From Panorpa germanica (lineage: Eukaryota; Arthropoda; Insecta; Mecoptera; Panorpidae), in the NCBI GenBank assembly GCA_963678705.1, contig OY783220.1:1819001-1883000 (forward strand): DNA of 64,000 nt, read 5' to 3'. Under the pieces are notes generated by a model. That model was not told the origin of the DNA. It made no database searches and was given only the letters and a program-made list of their open reading frames with translations. The translations under genes and the position numbers were made by a program. Position 1 is the first letter of the stretch, and every line of letters begins with the position of its first letter. Below are positions 1-11,149 of the stretch, piece after piece.

Positions 1-54
1 TTGATATTCATGAAAGTACCTAAATCAACTTATTTGATATTTAATATCTTATAG

Positions 55-3000
55 GAACGATTCAGTAAAATCAAGCATTTGCAATTTGTTAGTGGTGTAG
101 GAGTTCTACCATTTTGGATTCCTGCGATAATTTGTGATTATCTGACATTTTGTCTTACGGCCCTAATTTTCGTATTGTATTTCGCATGTTATCAAGAACA
201 AGGATTTTCAACCCCTGAACAATTACGTATGTTTTTTTAAAACTGTGAAAGGTTTTATATTTAGAGGTCATCCATAAATTACGTCACACAAATTTTCTGC
301 AATTCGGAGCCAATTATTGCTGCTAGAATAAATTACATTTTTTTTTTCTTGTTGATGTCATTACAAATTTTTTTATATCAATATTATTATTTATTTTAAT
401 GTTTTTGCAATTAGACACTACATTCTTCAGCCTTAACTCATTAAATTACATATCATTGTGCTTAATTCATTTTTGATCCTTATTATATCTAAACATTCTC
501 ACTTCTTCCAAAAGAAAAAAAACGTACTTTATGAATGGCCCCTTATACTCGTATATTGTAGAAAATATAATCTTTTGAAATCAAAAGAATCATGGTTTTT
601 CACGTAGTTTTTCTACTGAATTTTCTAGATTATCTTATGGTGACTTTACTAAGTTTTGGCTTTGCGATGCTGCCTATGACGTACATTGCAGCGTATTTCT
701 TTTCACTACCCGCCACTGGCTTCGTAAGAATGGTCACGGTGTATGTATTCGTAGGTATACAATTGAACTTACTATTTGATTTTGTTACACTTACAATACA
801 ATATTATTAGTCTAGCCACAAAATCGATAATTGGAAATGAATGCGGCAAATTAGCAGAAACTAAGTTTCATGATTAATTTCAGTGCGGTAATTCCAAATA
901 TTTTGTTCGGCCATCTTGAAAAAAGGGCGTCTAAAAATTGTTTCTTTGCAGTACCTGCTATAGTGGCTTTATGATCTTTATGAATAAAAGAAATAGTTTA
1001 CACACAATTTTTATCTAATAAGTTTGAAATTATTCATTGTTTTATACATTTATGTACACATTGCAGGTCCATCTCTCTATTTAATAATTCATGTATTGTT
1101 TATAATGGAGGCACGCGAAATAGCAGATTTGTTAGAAGAAATAGTTCTATTGGCTCCCCATTACGCAGTATGTGCCGCAGTTCGAAATATGAATGAAATT
1201 GCTCTTAGGCAAGAAGTAATAATGTTTTCTTTGAATTACACTACGCATTACATAGTGTTTATTAATTTTAAATACGGTACACGCCTTACTACAACCAGGT
1301 ACAGTTGTCCATTTTATAAAATGCCAAATGGAGAAAGATACTAATATTAGTAAGATATTAGTAAAGTAGTCACAGGAAAAATTACATCCTAAGGTAGAGA
1401 ATGGGTGCATTAACTAATTTTTCAGGGGTCGTTTTTATTTTTGATTGAAACTAAGGTAAATATATGTATATTGACGTTTTTTTTTAATAGTTTTAAAAAG
1501 ATGACGGAGTTATAGCTAATTGTTGAGCTGTGCGTAAGACTTCACAGAAAAAAATAAGTAATCCAGAATCTTTTTCCTTTTACTCATCTTTTGTATTTTA
1601 ATACTTCATGGGGTGTATAATCCACCTAGTAGTAGGAAATGACATATCACACACTCACTTATATGCGTCTGTGTTGTATAAAAGAGATGGCAACTTAACT
1701 GACGCGACGTACCATATATTGGAATTTTCTAAAACGTTGAATCTCATTAATAATTAAAAAAACAAAATGACTTTTTTAATTGTTAATATCTACAAAAATA
1801 TAGTGCGTTATTAAAAAATAATTGGACATTTGACGTTCTGGTAGTCAACTTTAGTACAGTTTTATATAAATTAAAACATAGTTTGCAAGCCTTTGCTCTT
1901 ACAGCGCAACTCCCACTCTTCCTACTCGCTAATACCAAGGTGCATTTTCTCGTATAGAAAATTACAACGCAATGCAGTTTCAAAATTACTAGCTTGCTAC
2001 AAGCTAACGGGTTAATCATGACTCTTAATTAAAACACAAAAAATCCTAATTCGTATCCTTAGAACATAAAGATGGGGCTTTTGTAACCTTTGTCTCCTTT
2101 TAAAAAATATTTTGAAACCAAGAACGTTACTTGCAATATGGTAATAATGTTTTAATATGGTAATAATTGTAACATTGAAAGAATTTATTAAACTTAATTT
2201 AATAAATAATCCAATGATTTGTAATTGTTCTTTAGATATGCAGCTTGATGTGCCAATACGCCAACGTTTGCGATGTTGAAGTACAATGCAGTGCACAACC
2301 ACTTTGTTGTATTCGTAAGTGATGAAGCTAATTTGTTATTTAATATTCATTTTGTATTTTCGGACTAAAAAACAACAACAAACGTGTTTACTAAAACAGA
2401 TTTTAAAGACAAAAATGTTTTAAGAACTATTCAGTTTTTACAAAACATTGGTGTTTTTGTTCGTGTTTTATTGTTTTCTCTCTCTCTGGTGTAAATCCGG
2501 CATTATACTCAGGTCTCTCAGGCTCTCAGGATTGCTTGTTAGTGTATTTCAATATTTTACGAAAAATAATACAGTTTTTGTGGTTTACATTTTCTTTTTT
2601 AAATAACACAAATTACAAAAAGTAATTAAAAGTCAATACAAAACCGGAATAATTATGGATGGTATTATCGTTACCCAGTACCTCACGCGTCTGTCCTGCT
2701 CTTATGCTGGTTCTGAAAAAAAAATATTTAAACAAAAATTTTACAAGCAGAACATTTTCTGTTCTAGGCGCAATAATACATCATAAAACATTATTTTAAA
2801 AACGCTACATAAATCTCACTCGTATTGTTTTAGTTTTGGAGCAGAATTACTATCTGATGTGGAACAAACCTGGCCTTGGAAAAATGTTAACCTATTTCAT
2901 TGTCGAAGGAATTTTGAGCGCTATTCTTCTTCTCATAATTGAATTTAGTCTCATAGATTGTGCTCTTTATGGAATACAGACATTCTTCAGATGTAAGATT

Positions 3001-6000
3001 TTTTTATTAGCATTGCATAGCACTTTATAGCTTTTTATATTTACTGCACTTGTATCTATAATATGTATTAATTCCAGGTTTAAGACGTCAGCTACCTCCG
3101 CTGTTCACTAGAGGTATTTTATAACTTTTATTATTGAGCCATGCTAATTGTTCTACATACCATTCTTGTGTACAATATCAAAGTAATTGATTACAGACAA
3201 AATAATTTCTGTGAGTGATAACGTGTTTGAAGAAGGAATAGATGAAGATGTATTGACAGAAAAGCAGAAAGTGAACTCACTTTATCACACTGAAATTAAA
3301 AACTATGAACTAGTCATGAAAAATTTAACAAAACGTTATAAAAGACTTCTTGTTGTAAATAAGATATGTGTAGCTGTCAAGGCTGAATGTTTCGGATTGC
3401 TGGGAAGCAACGGCGCTGGGAAGACGACGGTCTTTAAGATGTTAACAGGCGATGAGTTAATATCTGATGGAATAGCTTGGGTAGAAGGTCTATCTGTGAA
3501 AACTCACATTGTAGAAGTTAACAAATTAATTGGTAAGAATTTAGATGGACGCTTGACTTATTCTGAGGAAACTTATTCAAGATATACGATTATATTACAG
3601 ATACTTCAGTAATGATACTTTTTTAGGTTACTGTCCACAATTTCATGGTCTTAATGACAACTTAACTGGTCGAGAAAATCTGAAAATCTTTTGTTTGCTT
3701 CGCGGAATTAGAAAAAGAGAAACTTCGACCGTGTGTGTTAAACTTGCAAAAGATTTAAACTTTATTGATCATATTGATAAAAAGGTAAAATATGAGGCTA
3801 TGTAATAATAATCTTAAATGACGGATTCCCAATCATGTCCACCCAGTATTTCATAAAATGAAATCAAGCTATGGTTCTTTACGGATCCAAAGTTCTTTCA
3901 TATTACGAATATTTCTATAAAGGTCTAAACACGGTGAGCCAGTCCTTCATCGCACCGTACCGTCTTTTTAACTTATGTTACTCCTTCTATCGTTTCGAGA
4001 TCAAATATTGTTGTTTTATTTTATTATTAATTGTTTGCCTTTCGGTTCTACAATCTACATTAATATGTCTTACCACATTTCATAGAATTTCAACTTAAAA
4101 TTAATCTAGAACTTTGTCTTTCCGACAGTATTTTCTGTTTCTTCTTCTCTTTACCCTCTCCATTCCTGTTCCCTACACCTCTTTCCTTCTCACCGTTTCC
4201 TGCTTCTCCTTCCCTCGACAAACCCTCTATTATCTCTCCACTATTCTTTCTTCCTTTCAGACTTCATTTTCCCTTTCCTGCCATTTACCTCTATCACTCT
4301 CTTTAGACATAAACCCTCTGGTTTTTCACTTCCTCCTTCTAATTACTTCTGCCATCCATTTGTTCCCTTCCTTTTCCGCTTTTAATAGCTGCTTCACCTT
4401 CCTACTGCTGCCCACCCTGTCCACAGAATCATGTCTTATGTGGTCCAGTGTCTCCACATCTGCTTTGCACACCCTACACTTCTTTCTTTCTTCGTACACC
4501 TAATATCTACTTTCATTTTCTTCCAAGTATTCTTACCCTGCTTTCGATTTCTATATGTGGATGTATCACACTATATATACACATAATAGAGGCGAAACTT
4601 TCCTTGTCTGGAACTGAAAATCGTCCCACAACGCCGGTAAAACCATACCTCACACCTTAATATGTGACAATATGGCCGGCATGATATTTGTGTGACTTAA
4701 TTTAACTTGAAATTCAATATACACTGTATTCTTATAAGTTTGTAGCGCAGTTTAATGTATCACAGGTCAGTGAATACAGTGGAGGAAACAAAAGGAAACT
4801 AAGCACTGCAGTGGCTCTGATCGGCAATCCACGTGTTATTTATTTGGATGAACCAACAGCTGGTAACTTATTAAAAACATAATCAACAACTTAACTATAA
4901 GCAACACTTTTTCTTTATTGAATATTAGGAATCTTTATTCAAACATATACTCTTTGGTATTTTAAATTATATTATCATTTTTCTGCCCCTTTTTAGCTGT
5001 CATATCGTGACCAGTTGTGACGTTAAAAATCTCGTTGCCTGTAGTCATTGTTTCTTCTTCTATGCGCATTCCTTTTGCGCATGTGGTAGACATTTCTTGC
5101 TTTACCAGATAGATACATAACCTAAATTATTTATTATAATGTAACACAACACTCAATAAATTTGTAGGATAATGTATAGATGGCGAGGGATGTAATAAGA
5201 AAAATACTGTGCTATATGAATGTCGCATTGGTTTAGACGATAAAATTTCAACAAATTTAGTACACTTGTTTGGAAAAAATATAAATGTTAAAAGTCGCAT
5301 GTTGCAGAGTCGCACTAGTTTGAACAAACCTGCTATAAATCTAACATCTTCTGCATTGTAAAAAATAAATAAAAAATAATTGCACATTTGTAGTCCTAAT
5401 AGTCAACTTCATCAAAACAATTCTATATAAATTAAGACATAATTTACAACCCAATTAAAAAAATTGTCTTATAGTCTTCTATAATTTAAATTAAATACTT
5501 GTGTCTTTGAGGCAGGAATGGATATATCATCAAAACGTAATTTCTGGAACGCTGTATGCAAAGTCCGGGAACTGGGCAGGTGTATAATCCTAACCTCAAA
5601 TAGTATGGAAGAATGTGAAATTTTATGTAACAGATTAGCAATTATGGTCAACGGAGAATTCATGTGTCTAGGATCCACACAACAATTAAAGAACAAATTT
5701 AGTACTGGTAATATATAATTGTTAATTATTTACATGTTTATTACAAGTTTACAAAAAAATTTTTGATGAATTCAAATGACGGAAATTACGGAACAGTGAA
5801 TTTGATAATAAAATTTGATGATTTGCACACGTTGTTCAATGCAATAACCTTCCATGGTGATTTGCTGACACTACTAAACAATTGACATCAAATTTGACAG
5901 ATGTCACTTTAACAACATGGCTGCTATAACCTAACAAATTTAGAGCGCCCTTATTTAAAGACCTTATATATAAAATATTTTAAGTTTCTATTAACTCTAA

Positions 6001-7056
6001 TAAATACGTATATTATCATGTTTCAGGATTTACTTTAACTATAAAAACTTTGAAAAATAAAATATCTGCGGATCAGGATTTCACCGAGGGCAGCTTGTAT
6101 ACCGCTAAATTAGATAACGTCAAAGAATTTATCTATAAACATTTTCCAGAAGCTAAATTACAGTTAGTATAAACAAATATCTGGTCATTTATATTTACAC
6201 AGCCGTACAGTAGGTATAATAGGTCTCCTATATTATTGCAAGATAACGAACTTCCTTGAAAAAGTTTTTAAGTGAATGGGACTCATTTTTTAAGAATCGT
6301 TTTTTAAATTTTTGATTGAAATGAATGTTAATATATGTATATTGGCGTTTTATATTTTTAAATATCCAAATGTTTCCAGAGTGATAGCTATATCAAATTT
6401 GAATTCCAGTTTCGCGCTTGGTTTCGAATAGCAAAAAATAAGTAGTAATAGGTAATGGAGATTATTTTTTCTTGTTGGAAACCTTTGTTATATAATAATT
6501 CATGGGATACACAACTCAGCTGTTAGTACGACTTATCACAGAATACATGTGACGTAACATGTATGGAAGTGTTCAATAATATTGGAGCTCTTTAATAATT
6601 AAAGGGAAAAAACAACTTTTTTAATTGTTATGCTCCTAAAGTGTAAGGAGTTATTAAAAAAAAATTGGAAATTTGTGGTTAGTACAGTTTTATAGAAATT
6701 AATTACAAGCCCACTTAAACTAAACGAGATACAATCGAATTTGTTGAATCCCCGACACTGTTGATGTTATGCCACTGTTCTATATTATAGTATATTAATA
6801 AATTCATTATAAATGTAATTTAACAGTGTAACTATTTTCTTTTGTCTCATTGTCAGTTAAGAATTTTTGTTATTTTTTTAGAGATGAATATCAATGTGTC
6901 GTTGTTTACGATATACCAATTTCTGCAGCTTCAGGATCAAAGATTTTTGGAGTGGTGAACAAAGCAAGAGATCAACTACAAATTGAAGACTACAAAGTGG
7001 GCCACACTAGTCTACAACAAGTCTTTATCTCTTTCATTAAAAAACAGAGATACTAG
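55..7056 (+). CDS. ABC transporter subfamily A (ABCA3-like), C-terminal half, 5' end outside window
   Basis: Twelve exons join in phase: 55-226, 629-754, 1067-1215, 2236-2314, 2834-2992, 3078-3113, 3197-3532, 3627-3784, 4766-4862, 5516-5707, 6027-6162, 6882-7056 (604 residues to the TAG). They encode the end of the second membrane domain, starting at the ABCA signature KHLQFVSG, and then the whole second nucleotide-binding domain. Seen motifs: Walker [11 protein letters not shown]-loop GYCPQF, signature [10 protein letters not shown], Walker [10 protein letters not shown]-loop AGMD. ABCA proteins are full-size lipid or xenobiotic exporters with two such halves; the first half must lie to the left. 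The switch (H-loop) histidine of the usual LTSHSMEE is Asn here (codon 5599-5601). The C-terminal region ending [11 protein letters not shown] fits the family. Introns carry MITE and LINE relics. Gene family is certain; orthology and substrate are not. Confidence 0.92.
1403..1892 (+). repeat. Decayed MITE of the GGGCTTGTGTCC family, diverged subfamily
   Basis: It lies in an ABCA intron. The left end (ATGGGTGCATTAACT...) and the right end (...AAATTAAAACATAG...CAAGCC) align with the intact copies at 46.2 and 62.5 kb, as do the inner blocks around 1430-1500 and 1750-1880. It shares with the 43.8-kb copy a middle section (TACTTCATGG..., GTTGTATAAAAGAGATGGCAA) that the intact copies lack, so the two define a second subfamily. 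Confidence 0.7.
4110..4560 (-). mobile_element. 3' fragment of a non-LTR retrotransposon (LINE)
   Basis: This purine-rich minus-strand segment in ABCA intron 8 translates to a LINE-like C-terminal zinc-knuckle region: [16 protein letters not shown], then [20 protein letters not shown] and a stop. The CRxC...ETxxH pattern followed by a basic WMxEV tail is typical of insect LINE ORF2 ends (R1/Jockey-like groups). The last Cys of the knuckle is replaced (HIRHDS), and no reverse transcriptase domain is present, so this is a dead 5'-truncated piece. The plus strand shows only a conspicuous CT-rich tract. The exact clade cannot be told from this piece. Confidence 0.5.
5366..5452 (+). repeat. Right-end fragment of the GGGCTTGTGTCC MITE family
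   Basis: The stretch resembles the last ~90 bp of the MITE (AATTGCACATTTGTAGT..., TATATAAATTAAGACATAA, ...CCC). It is in an ABCA intron, immediately upstream of the exon at 5516. Confidence 0.5.
6278..6712 (+). repeat. Decayed MITE of the GGGCTTGTGTCC family
   Basis: A ~435-bp diverged copy in an ABCA intron. The left end AT|GGG..ACTCATTTTTTA and right end TATAGAAATTAATTACAAGCCC match the family. The middle includes the conserved TGATTGAAAT..ATGTTAATA, TATATTGGCGT and TCTTTAATAATTAAAG blocks. Confidence 0.65.
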
Positions 7057-7523
7057 TAGTACTTTTAATATTAAATTAATTAACTTTATTTCATTTAACT
7101 TATTCTAGAAATAAAGTATTTCAAATTTGAGCAACTATTTTTTTTAATAATCTATTTAATTTTACTTTGATTATCAGCAGCGCCTGGCGGAAGTTAGGGC
7201 AGTTAGTTAGCCAATAATAGTTTTCAACAATATTCTGTAACATATTCAAAGAAATTATATTTCTTTAGTTGGTACAAAGCTCGTCTGTCGGTAAAACAGT
7301 GAACAGTTGAGGAATAACGGCCAACATAGTCTATATTTGAAGTCGACAGAACTCACTGTGCATATTGTTAAGTTAATATAAAATTAAATAAAAAGGAATT
7401 GAGAAAAAACATGGAAACAAAAAAAATCGAATTCAGAAAAGAAGTTTATTTATTAAAGCGATTTTTTTGTTGTTGTTTTATATATTTCTTTCTTTACAAA
7501 ATAGGAGTAATAGGAGTAATAGC
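7057..7523. other. Convergent 3' flank between ABCA and the PTR-like gene
   Basis: The two genes end tail to tail. A plus-strand AATAAA at 7110-7115, 54 bp after the ABCA stop, is the likely ABCA poly(A) signal. Overlapping minus-strand AATAAA hexamers at 7445-7454 suit the transporter on the other strand. Nothing else is recognised. Confidence 0.6.
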
Positions 7524-9554
7524 TTACTGCCAAATTGGGTTTATATATTTATATTTCATCACCATGATAGATTGAATAATCAGAACCCCCGTCAAAATAG
7601 AAGCTTGTAAAAAGAAGGATGTTGACATTCGCATAGTTGTCTCAGCAATAGCAACAGAAATCATATTTCCAAAAGCATTCATCAACAAATTGTAAGCCCA
7701 CATGAAAGACTTCAAGCTTTGCGGTGATTCTCCAAACACGAATTCTCTAAATTTCAGCATAAACATTATTTCACCAATTGCAATTACTATTACCTGTGGT
7801 ATTTGGAGGATTACTGAATAATGGTTTGGTTCCCTTATGATATGAGTGGTTATCTTAATATCCTCACCATTGTTTCGACTAAACAAGAACATATAATATG
7901 CTCCCATTAAGAATTCAAAGTCTGGTTTAGTTTTATTTCCACCAACATGCACATCAAATATTCCTGGATTTAACTCCCACAAATCTCTGTTATCTAAATG
8001 AGCATCCACGATAACATTTCTCCAGTCTTTTATGACAATCGTAGTATCCTTTAGAGACGCATCTGCTAATATTCTAAAATTAGGATATCCGTTCGCCGTC
8101 GTTTCTACTACATCTTCATAAAAATAAGGAGCGTTGTTTCCCTGAAAGAAGTACGCCATTGATTTTTCTTCTTTTACATCAAGTTTAAAATTTACCGCAC
8201 TCTTTGAAGTATTTTGACAATCAGCTCCTGGTAAACAGCTAATATCAAACGAGGCAGTGTCTGTTACTCCTATATCAGTATCCTCATAATATCCAAAACC
8301 CTGCAACTCTAAATTCTTGCCCCCTGGCATGCCGCTAAATGTGTAAGAGCAATTCATTCCATTATAGAGCCTTACTTGCCCTTTACCCTTTACTAATGGT
8401 GGTGGAAATCGACTTTCAATTGCAAGTTCCAAAGCGCCGGCCATGAAATACGAGATAACAATAATAAAGGAACCTAATACCGCCAATGTAAGTGGCCTTC
8501 TGAGACCGACTTTAGCCATCCATGGGTATATAAACCACTGTGTAAGTGGAACAAAAATGATACATGTCAGTGAATTTATATTGATAATATCTTCAGGTTT
8601 AAATATCATTCCACGGATTCTCATGTCTAGCCTGGTGGCTTGAAAAACCCATCTTGACTCATATTGGAAATAAACACACCAAATATATATCGTTGGTAAT
8701 AATAGAATCATGACACTCAAAACTCCTCTTACTTCCTCAACGAATACATCACCGTATTTTTCTTTAGAATAATATAACCAATGATCTCTTCGTTCAGCGC
8801 CATCTTCTTTCTTCGATTTGAATTTAGTAATGATTGCGTTACAGATGCATGTTATCACGGATACAATTACGTTGCTCTTTGTTGGTTTGTATAGCTTCAA
8901 TATCTTTTTAAAAATTATAAGAGCTACAAGTAGTAAGAACAACATAATGCTTGGTATTAGAAAGGCTAAAGAATAGCAACTATTTTGACCAAAGCAATGT
9001 ATCTCTGATCGCAGTCTTGGAGTGATAAATATGCCTATAAATATGAATATATTTGCTATTACATGACTCCATGAGAAATATTGAGTCAAATATTTCTTTT
9101 GACGTGGAAGTTCAAATTGCTCTGCCGCTATTGGTTCCATTGTTGGACTAATGGAACCCCATCCAACGGAACGTAAAATTATTCCCAACCAGATGAATGG
9201 ACGTACAGGCAAGTTAAACTGAGGTACACATGCAGCCGTGATAAATGAAAAGCCCACAGATGCTAATGTTGATCCAACTAGCAGAACCAAGTATTTTCCT
9301 GTCCAGGTATCAGCTATAATAGCTGCTATTATTGGAAATGCGACAGACACCGTTAACACGGTATGAAAATATTTCACCGCTTGATCTTGTGTGTATTTAC
9401 CGACATCTACAAACATCATGGTAAAGCTCCTTCCAGCACCACTCGCATAACAACGAAATATTTCTAGTGATAATATTAAAGCCGCACCTCTTGGATATTT
9501 TCCCGGCTTCTCCTCTTCGTCCAAATTTGCTTGTATACCAGCCTCATCCGCCAT
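7524..9554 (-). CDS. Divergent POT/PTR2 (SLC15-like) oligopeptide transporter, single exon
   Basis: An uninterrupted 676-residue ORF. The PTR family moves di- and tripeptides with protons across the plasma membrane. Conserved landmarks include HT in TM2 (YFHTVLTVSVAFP), IADTWTGKY, PRLRSEIHCFGQNSCYSLAF, HWLYYSKEKYGD, SRWVFQATRLD, and the TM10 LQIPQVIVIAIGEIMF block with its Gly-Glu. Between the central and final helices lies the large extracellular loop typical of animal PEPT proteins, with Asn-linked glycosylation sequons. Two hallmarks are altered: ExxER in TM1 reads EIFRC, and the GTGGIKP segment reads GWGSISP. Length fits the family (about 700). Start is the first Met (MADEAGIQANLDEEEKP). 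The lack of introns, in a window where all other genes are split, suggests a retrocopy that stayed open. Family is firm; peptide transport is not assured. Confidence 0.9.
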   Translation of the reverse strand: MADEAGIQANLDEEEKPGKYPRGAALILSLEIFRCYASGAGRSFTMMFVDVGKYTQDQAVKYFHTVLTVSVAFPIIAAIIADTWTGKYLVLLVGSTLASVGFSFITAACVPQFNLPVRPFIWLGIILRSVGWGSISPTMEPIAAEQFELPRQKKYLTQYFSWSHVIANIFIFIGIFITPRLRSEIHCFGQNSCYSLAFLIPSIMLFLLLVALIIFKKILKLYKPTKSNVIVSVITCICNAIITKFKSKKEDGAERRDHWLYYSKEKYGDVFVEEVRGVLSVMILLLPTIYIWCVYFQYESRWVFQATRLDMRIRGMIFKPEDIININSLTCIIFVPLTQWFIYPWMAKVGLRRPLTLAVLGSFIIVISYFMAGALELAIESRFPPPLVKGKGQVRLYNGMNCSYTFSGMPGGKNLELQGFGYYEDTDIGVTDTASFDISCLPGADCQNTSKSAVNFKLDVKEEKSMAYFFQGNNAPYFYEDVVETTANGYPNFRILADASLKDTTIVIKDWRNVIVDAHLDNRDLWELNPGIFDVHVGGNKTKPDFEFLMGAYYMFLFSRNNGEDIKITTHIIREPNHYSVILQIPQVIVIAIGEIMFMLKFREFVFGESPQSLKSFMWAYNLLMNAFGNMISVAIAETTMRMSTSFFLQASILTGVLIIQSIMVMKYKYINPIWQ

Positions 9555-10138
9555 TCTTATATAACAATTTTACATCATATTACTTAAATACTCATCAAAT
9601 TTAGGATTTTAATACAAGGATACTGACAGCGGATTTTGTGTTTAATAATGCATGATTAAAACAAAAATATTTAAACAAATGCAAAATACAATCATACCCC
9701 AATAAGCGTAGTATACTTAAACTTACGATAGTTCAGTGAAGAGTCACACTTTTAAAAGTTGTGTTGTATAAAGCTAGGACACAATGAAAATGCACTGTCT
9801 CACTCTTATTGCTATAATGTATATAGGAGTGAAAACGATAAGAAATTCACCAATTCTCTAGGCTGATGTATAAACGTATGTCTGTATTTATTTTGTAAAC
9901 AAATTTAAATTTGTCAAATTTATTGCCAATTATTATAATATTATAAGCATATAAAATGTCGAAATGTTTAGATCTTTGAAAAGAAAAGCATTGCGATATT
10001 TTGAAAATGATGGACCAACATTATTGCCGTTAACATTTATAATGCTGGTAAAGTTTAACATAATTGTTTGATTATTATTTAAAGCCGCAATAGAACTCTA
10101 ATTCCGGATTGGCTTGAACCCAAATTAGTCTGGATAAT
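9555..10138. other. Upstream region of the PTR-like gene
   Basis: AT-rich DNA that should hold the promoter and 5' UTR of the minus-strand transporter. A short open stretch on the plus strand at 9964-10074 reads as a possible exon relic (see findings). No other gene signal is seen. Confidence 0.4.
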
Positions 10139-11149
10139 GGGCTTGTGTCCTATGTCCTAATTTCTATAAAAGTGTACTATATATACATAAAGTGGGTTAC
10201 TAGAACCTCAAATGTTCAATTATTTTTTAATAACTCCTTATACGTTAAGAGATATTAACAATGGGCTTGTGTCCTCATTTTTTAGTGGTCGATTTTTCAA
10301 TTGTTGATTGAAATTAATGTTAATAAATGTGTATTGGCGTGTCTATTTTATTAAACATCTAAATGTTGACGGAGATATAGCAATTAAAAATTTTAATTGT
10401 AGTTTTAGCGCTAGAAATGGTCGTTCACATTTGTATGACGTAAAATGCATTTTAACGTCAGTTATTTGTTGATTAGGTTAGTGCTGTGGTAATGTTTTGC
10501 AGCTGTTGGTAGTCGAAATAATCAAGTCGAGTCAAAGAATAATAAGTTTTTATTTTATTTAACCCTGTTACGGCAGACATAATATTGAAATTTTATTGTT
10601 CCTCGAAATAGCTGTAAATAATATTTGATATTTTGATATAAAAATACATATAGCAGAGATTTATGAGCTGTAAGGTTGGCAGGGGTTGTGATGTCACATG
10701 CATTTAGAATGTGTACAACGTTGAATCCATTTAATAATTAAAGAGACAAAATGTCTTTTTTAATTGTTAATATTTCCCAACATATAAGGAGTTATTAAAA
10801 AATAATTGAACATTTGAGGTTCTAGTAACCCACTTTATGTATATATAGTACACTTTTATAGAAATTAAGACATAGGACACAAGCCCATTAAAAAAGTCAT
10901 TTTGTCTCTTTAATTATTAAATGGATTCAACGTTGTACGTATTCCAAGTGCATGTGACATCACAATCCTTGTGTAAGGTTACCAACCTTACACCTCATAA
11001 ATCTCTGCTATATGTATTTATATATCAAAATATCAAATATTATTTACAGGTATTTCAAGGAACAATCAAATTTCAATATTATGTCTGCCTTAGCAGGGTT
11101 AAATAAAATAAAAACTTATTATTCTTTGATTTGACTTGATTATTTGACT
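10139..11149 (-). mobile_element. Older MITE copy, inverted, split by a second copy of the same family
   Basis: The outer copy is in reverse orientation: its right end runs 10139-10262 and its interior resumes at 10887 and goes to about 11149, where similarity to the family stops, so the far end is missing. The two halves join exactly across the inserted copy when one AT dinucleotide is removed. Confidence 0.8.
10263..10886 (+). mobile_element. Complete MITE nested in the inverted copy (624 bp)
   Basis: Terminal inverted repeats GGGCTTGTGTCC / GGACACAAGCCC bound the element, with AT on each side (10261-10262 and 10887-10888). There is no coding capacity. The TIRs starting GGG and the 2-bp AT duplication fit the ISL2EU/PIF-Harbinger group as I know it; that assignment is inference. 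Confidence 0.82.

Noticed and set aside
4114-4660. Plus-strand ORFs of 129 and 70 residues, Ser/Leu/Phe-rich
   Set aside because: They are antisense to a LINE fragment and result from its CT-rich strand; no family features.
10921-11106. 61-residue ORF
   Set aside because: It lies wholly within the inverted MITE copy and is not conserved as a frame in the other copies.
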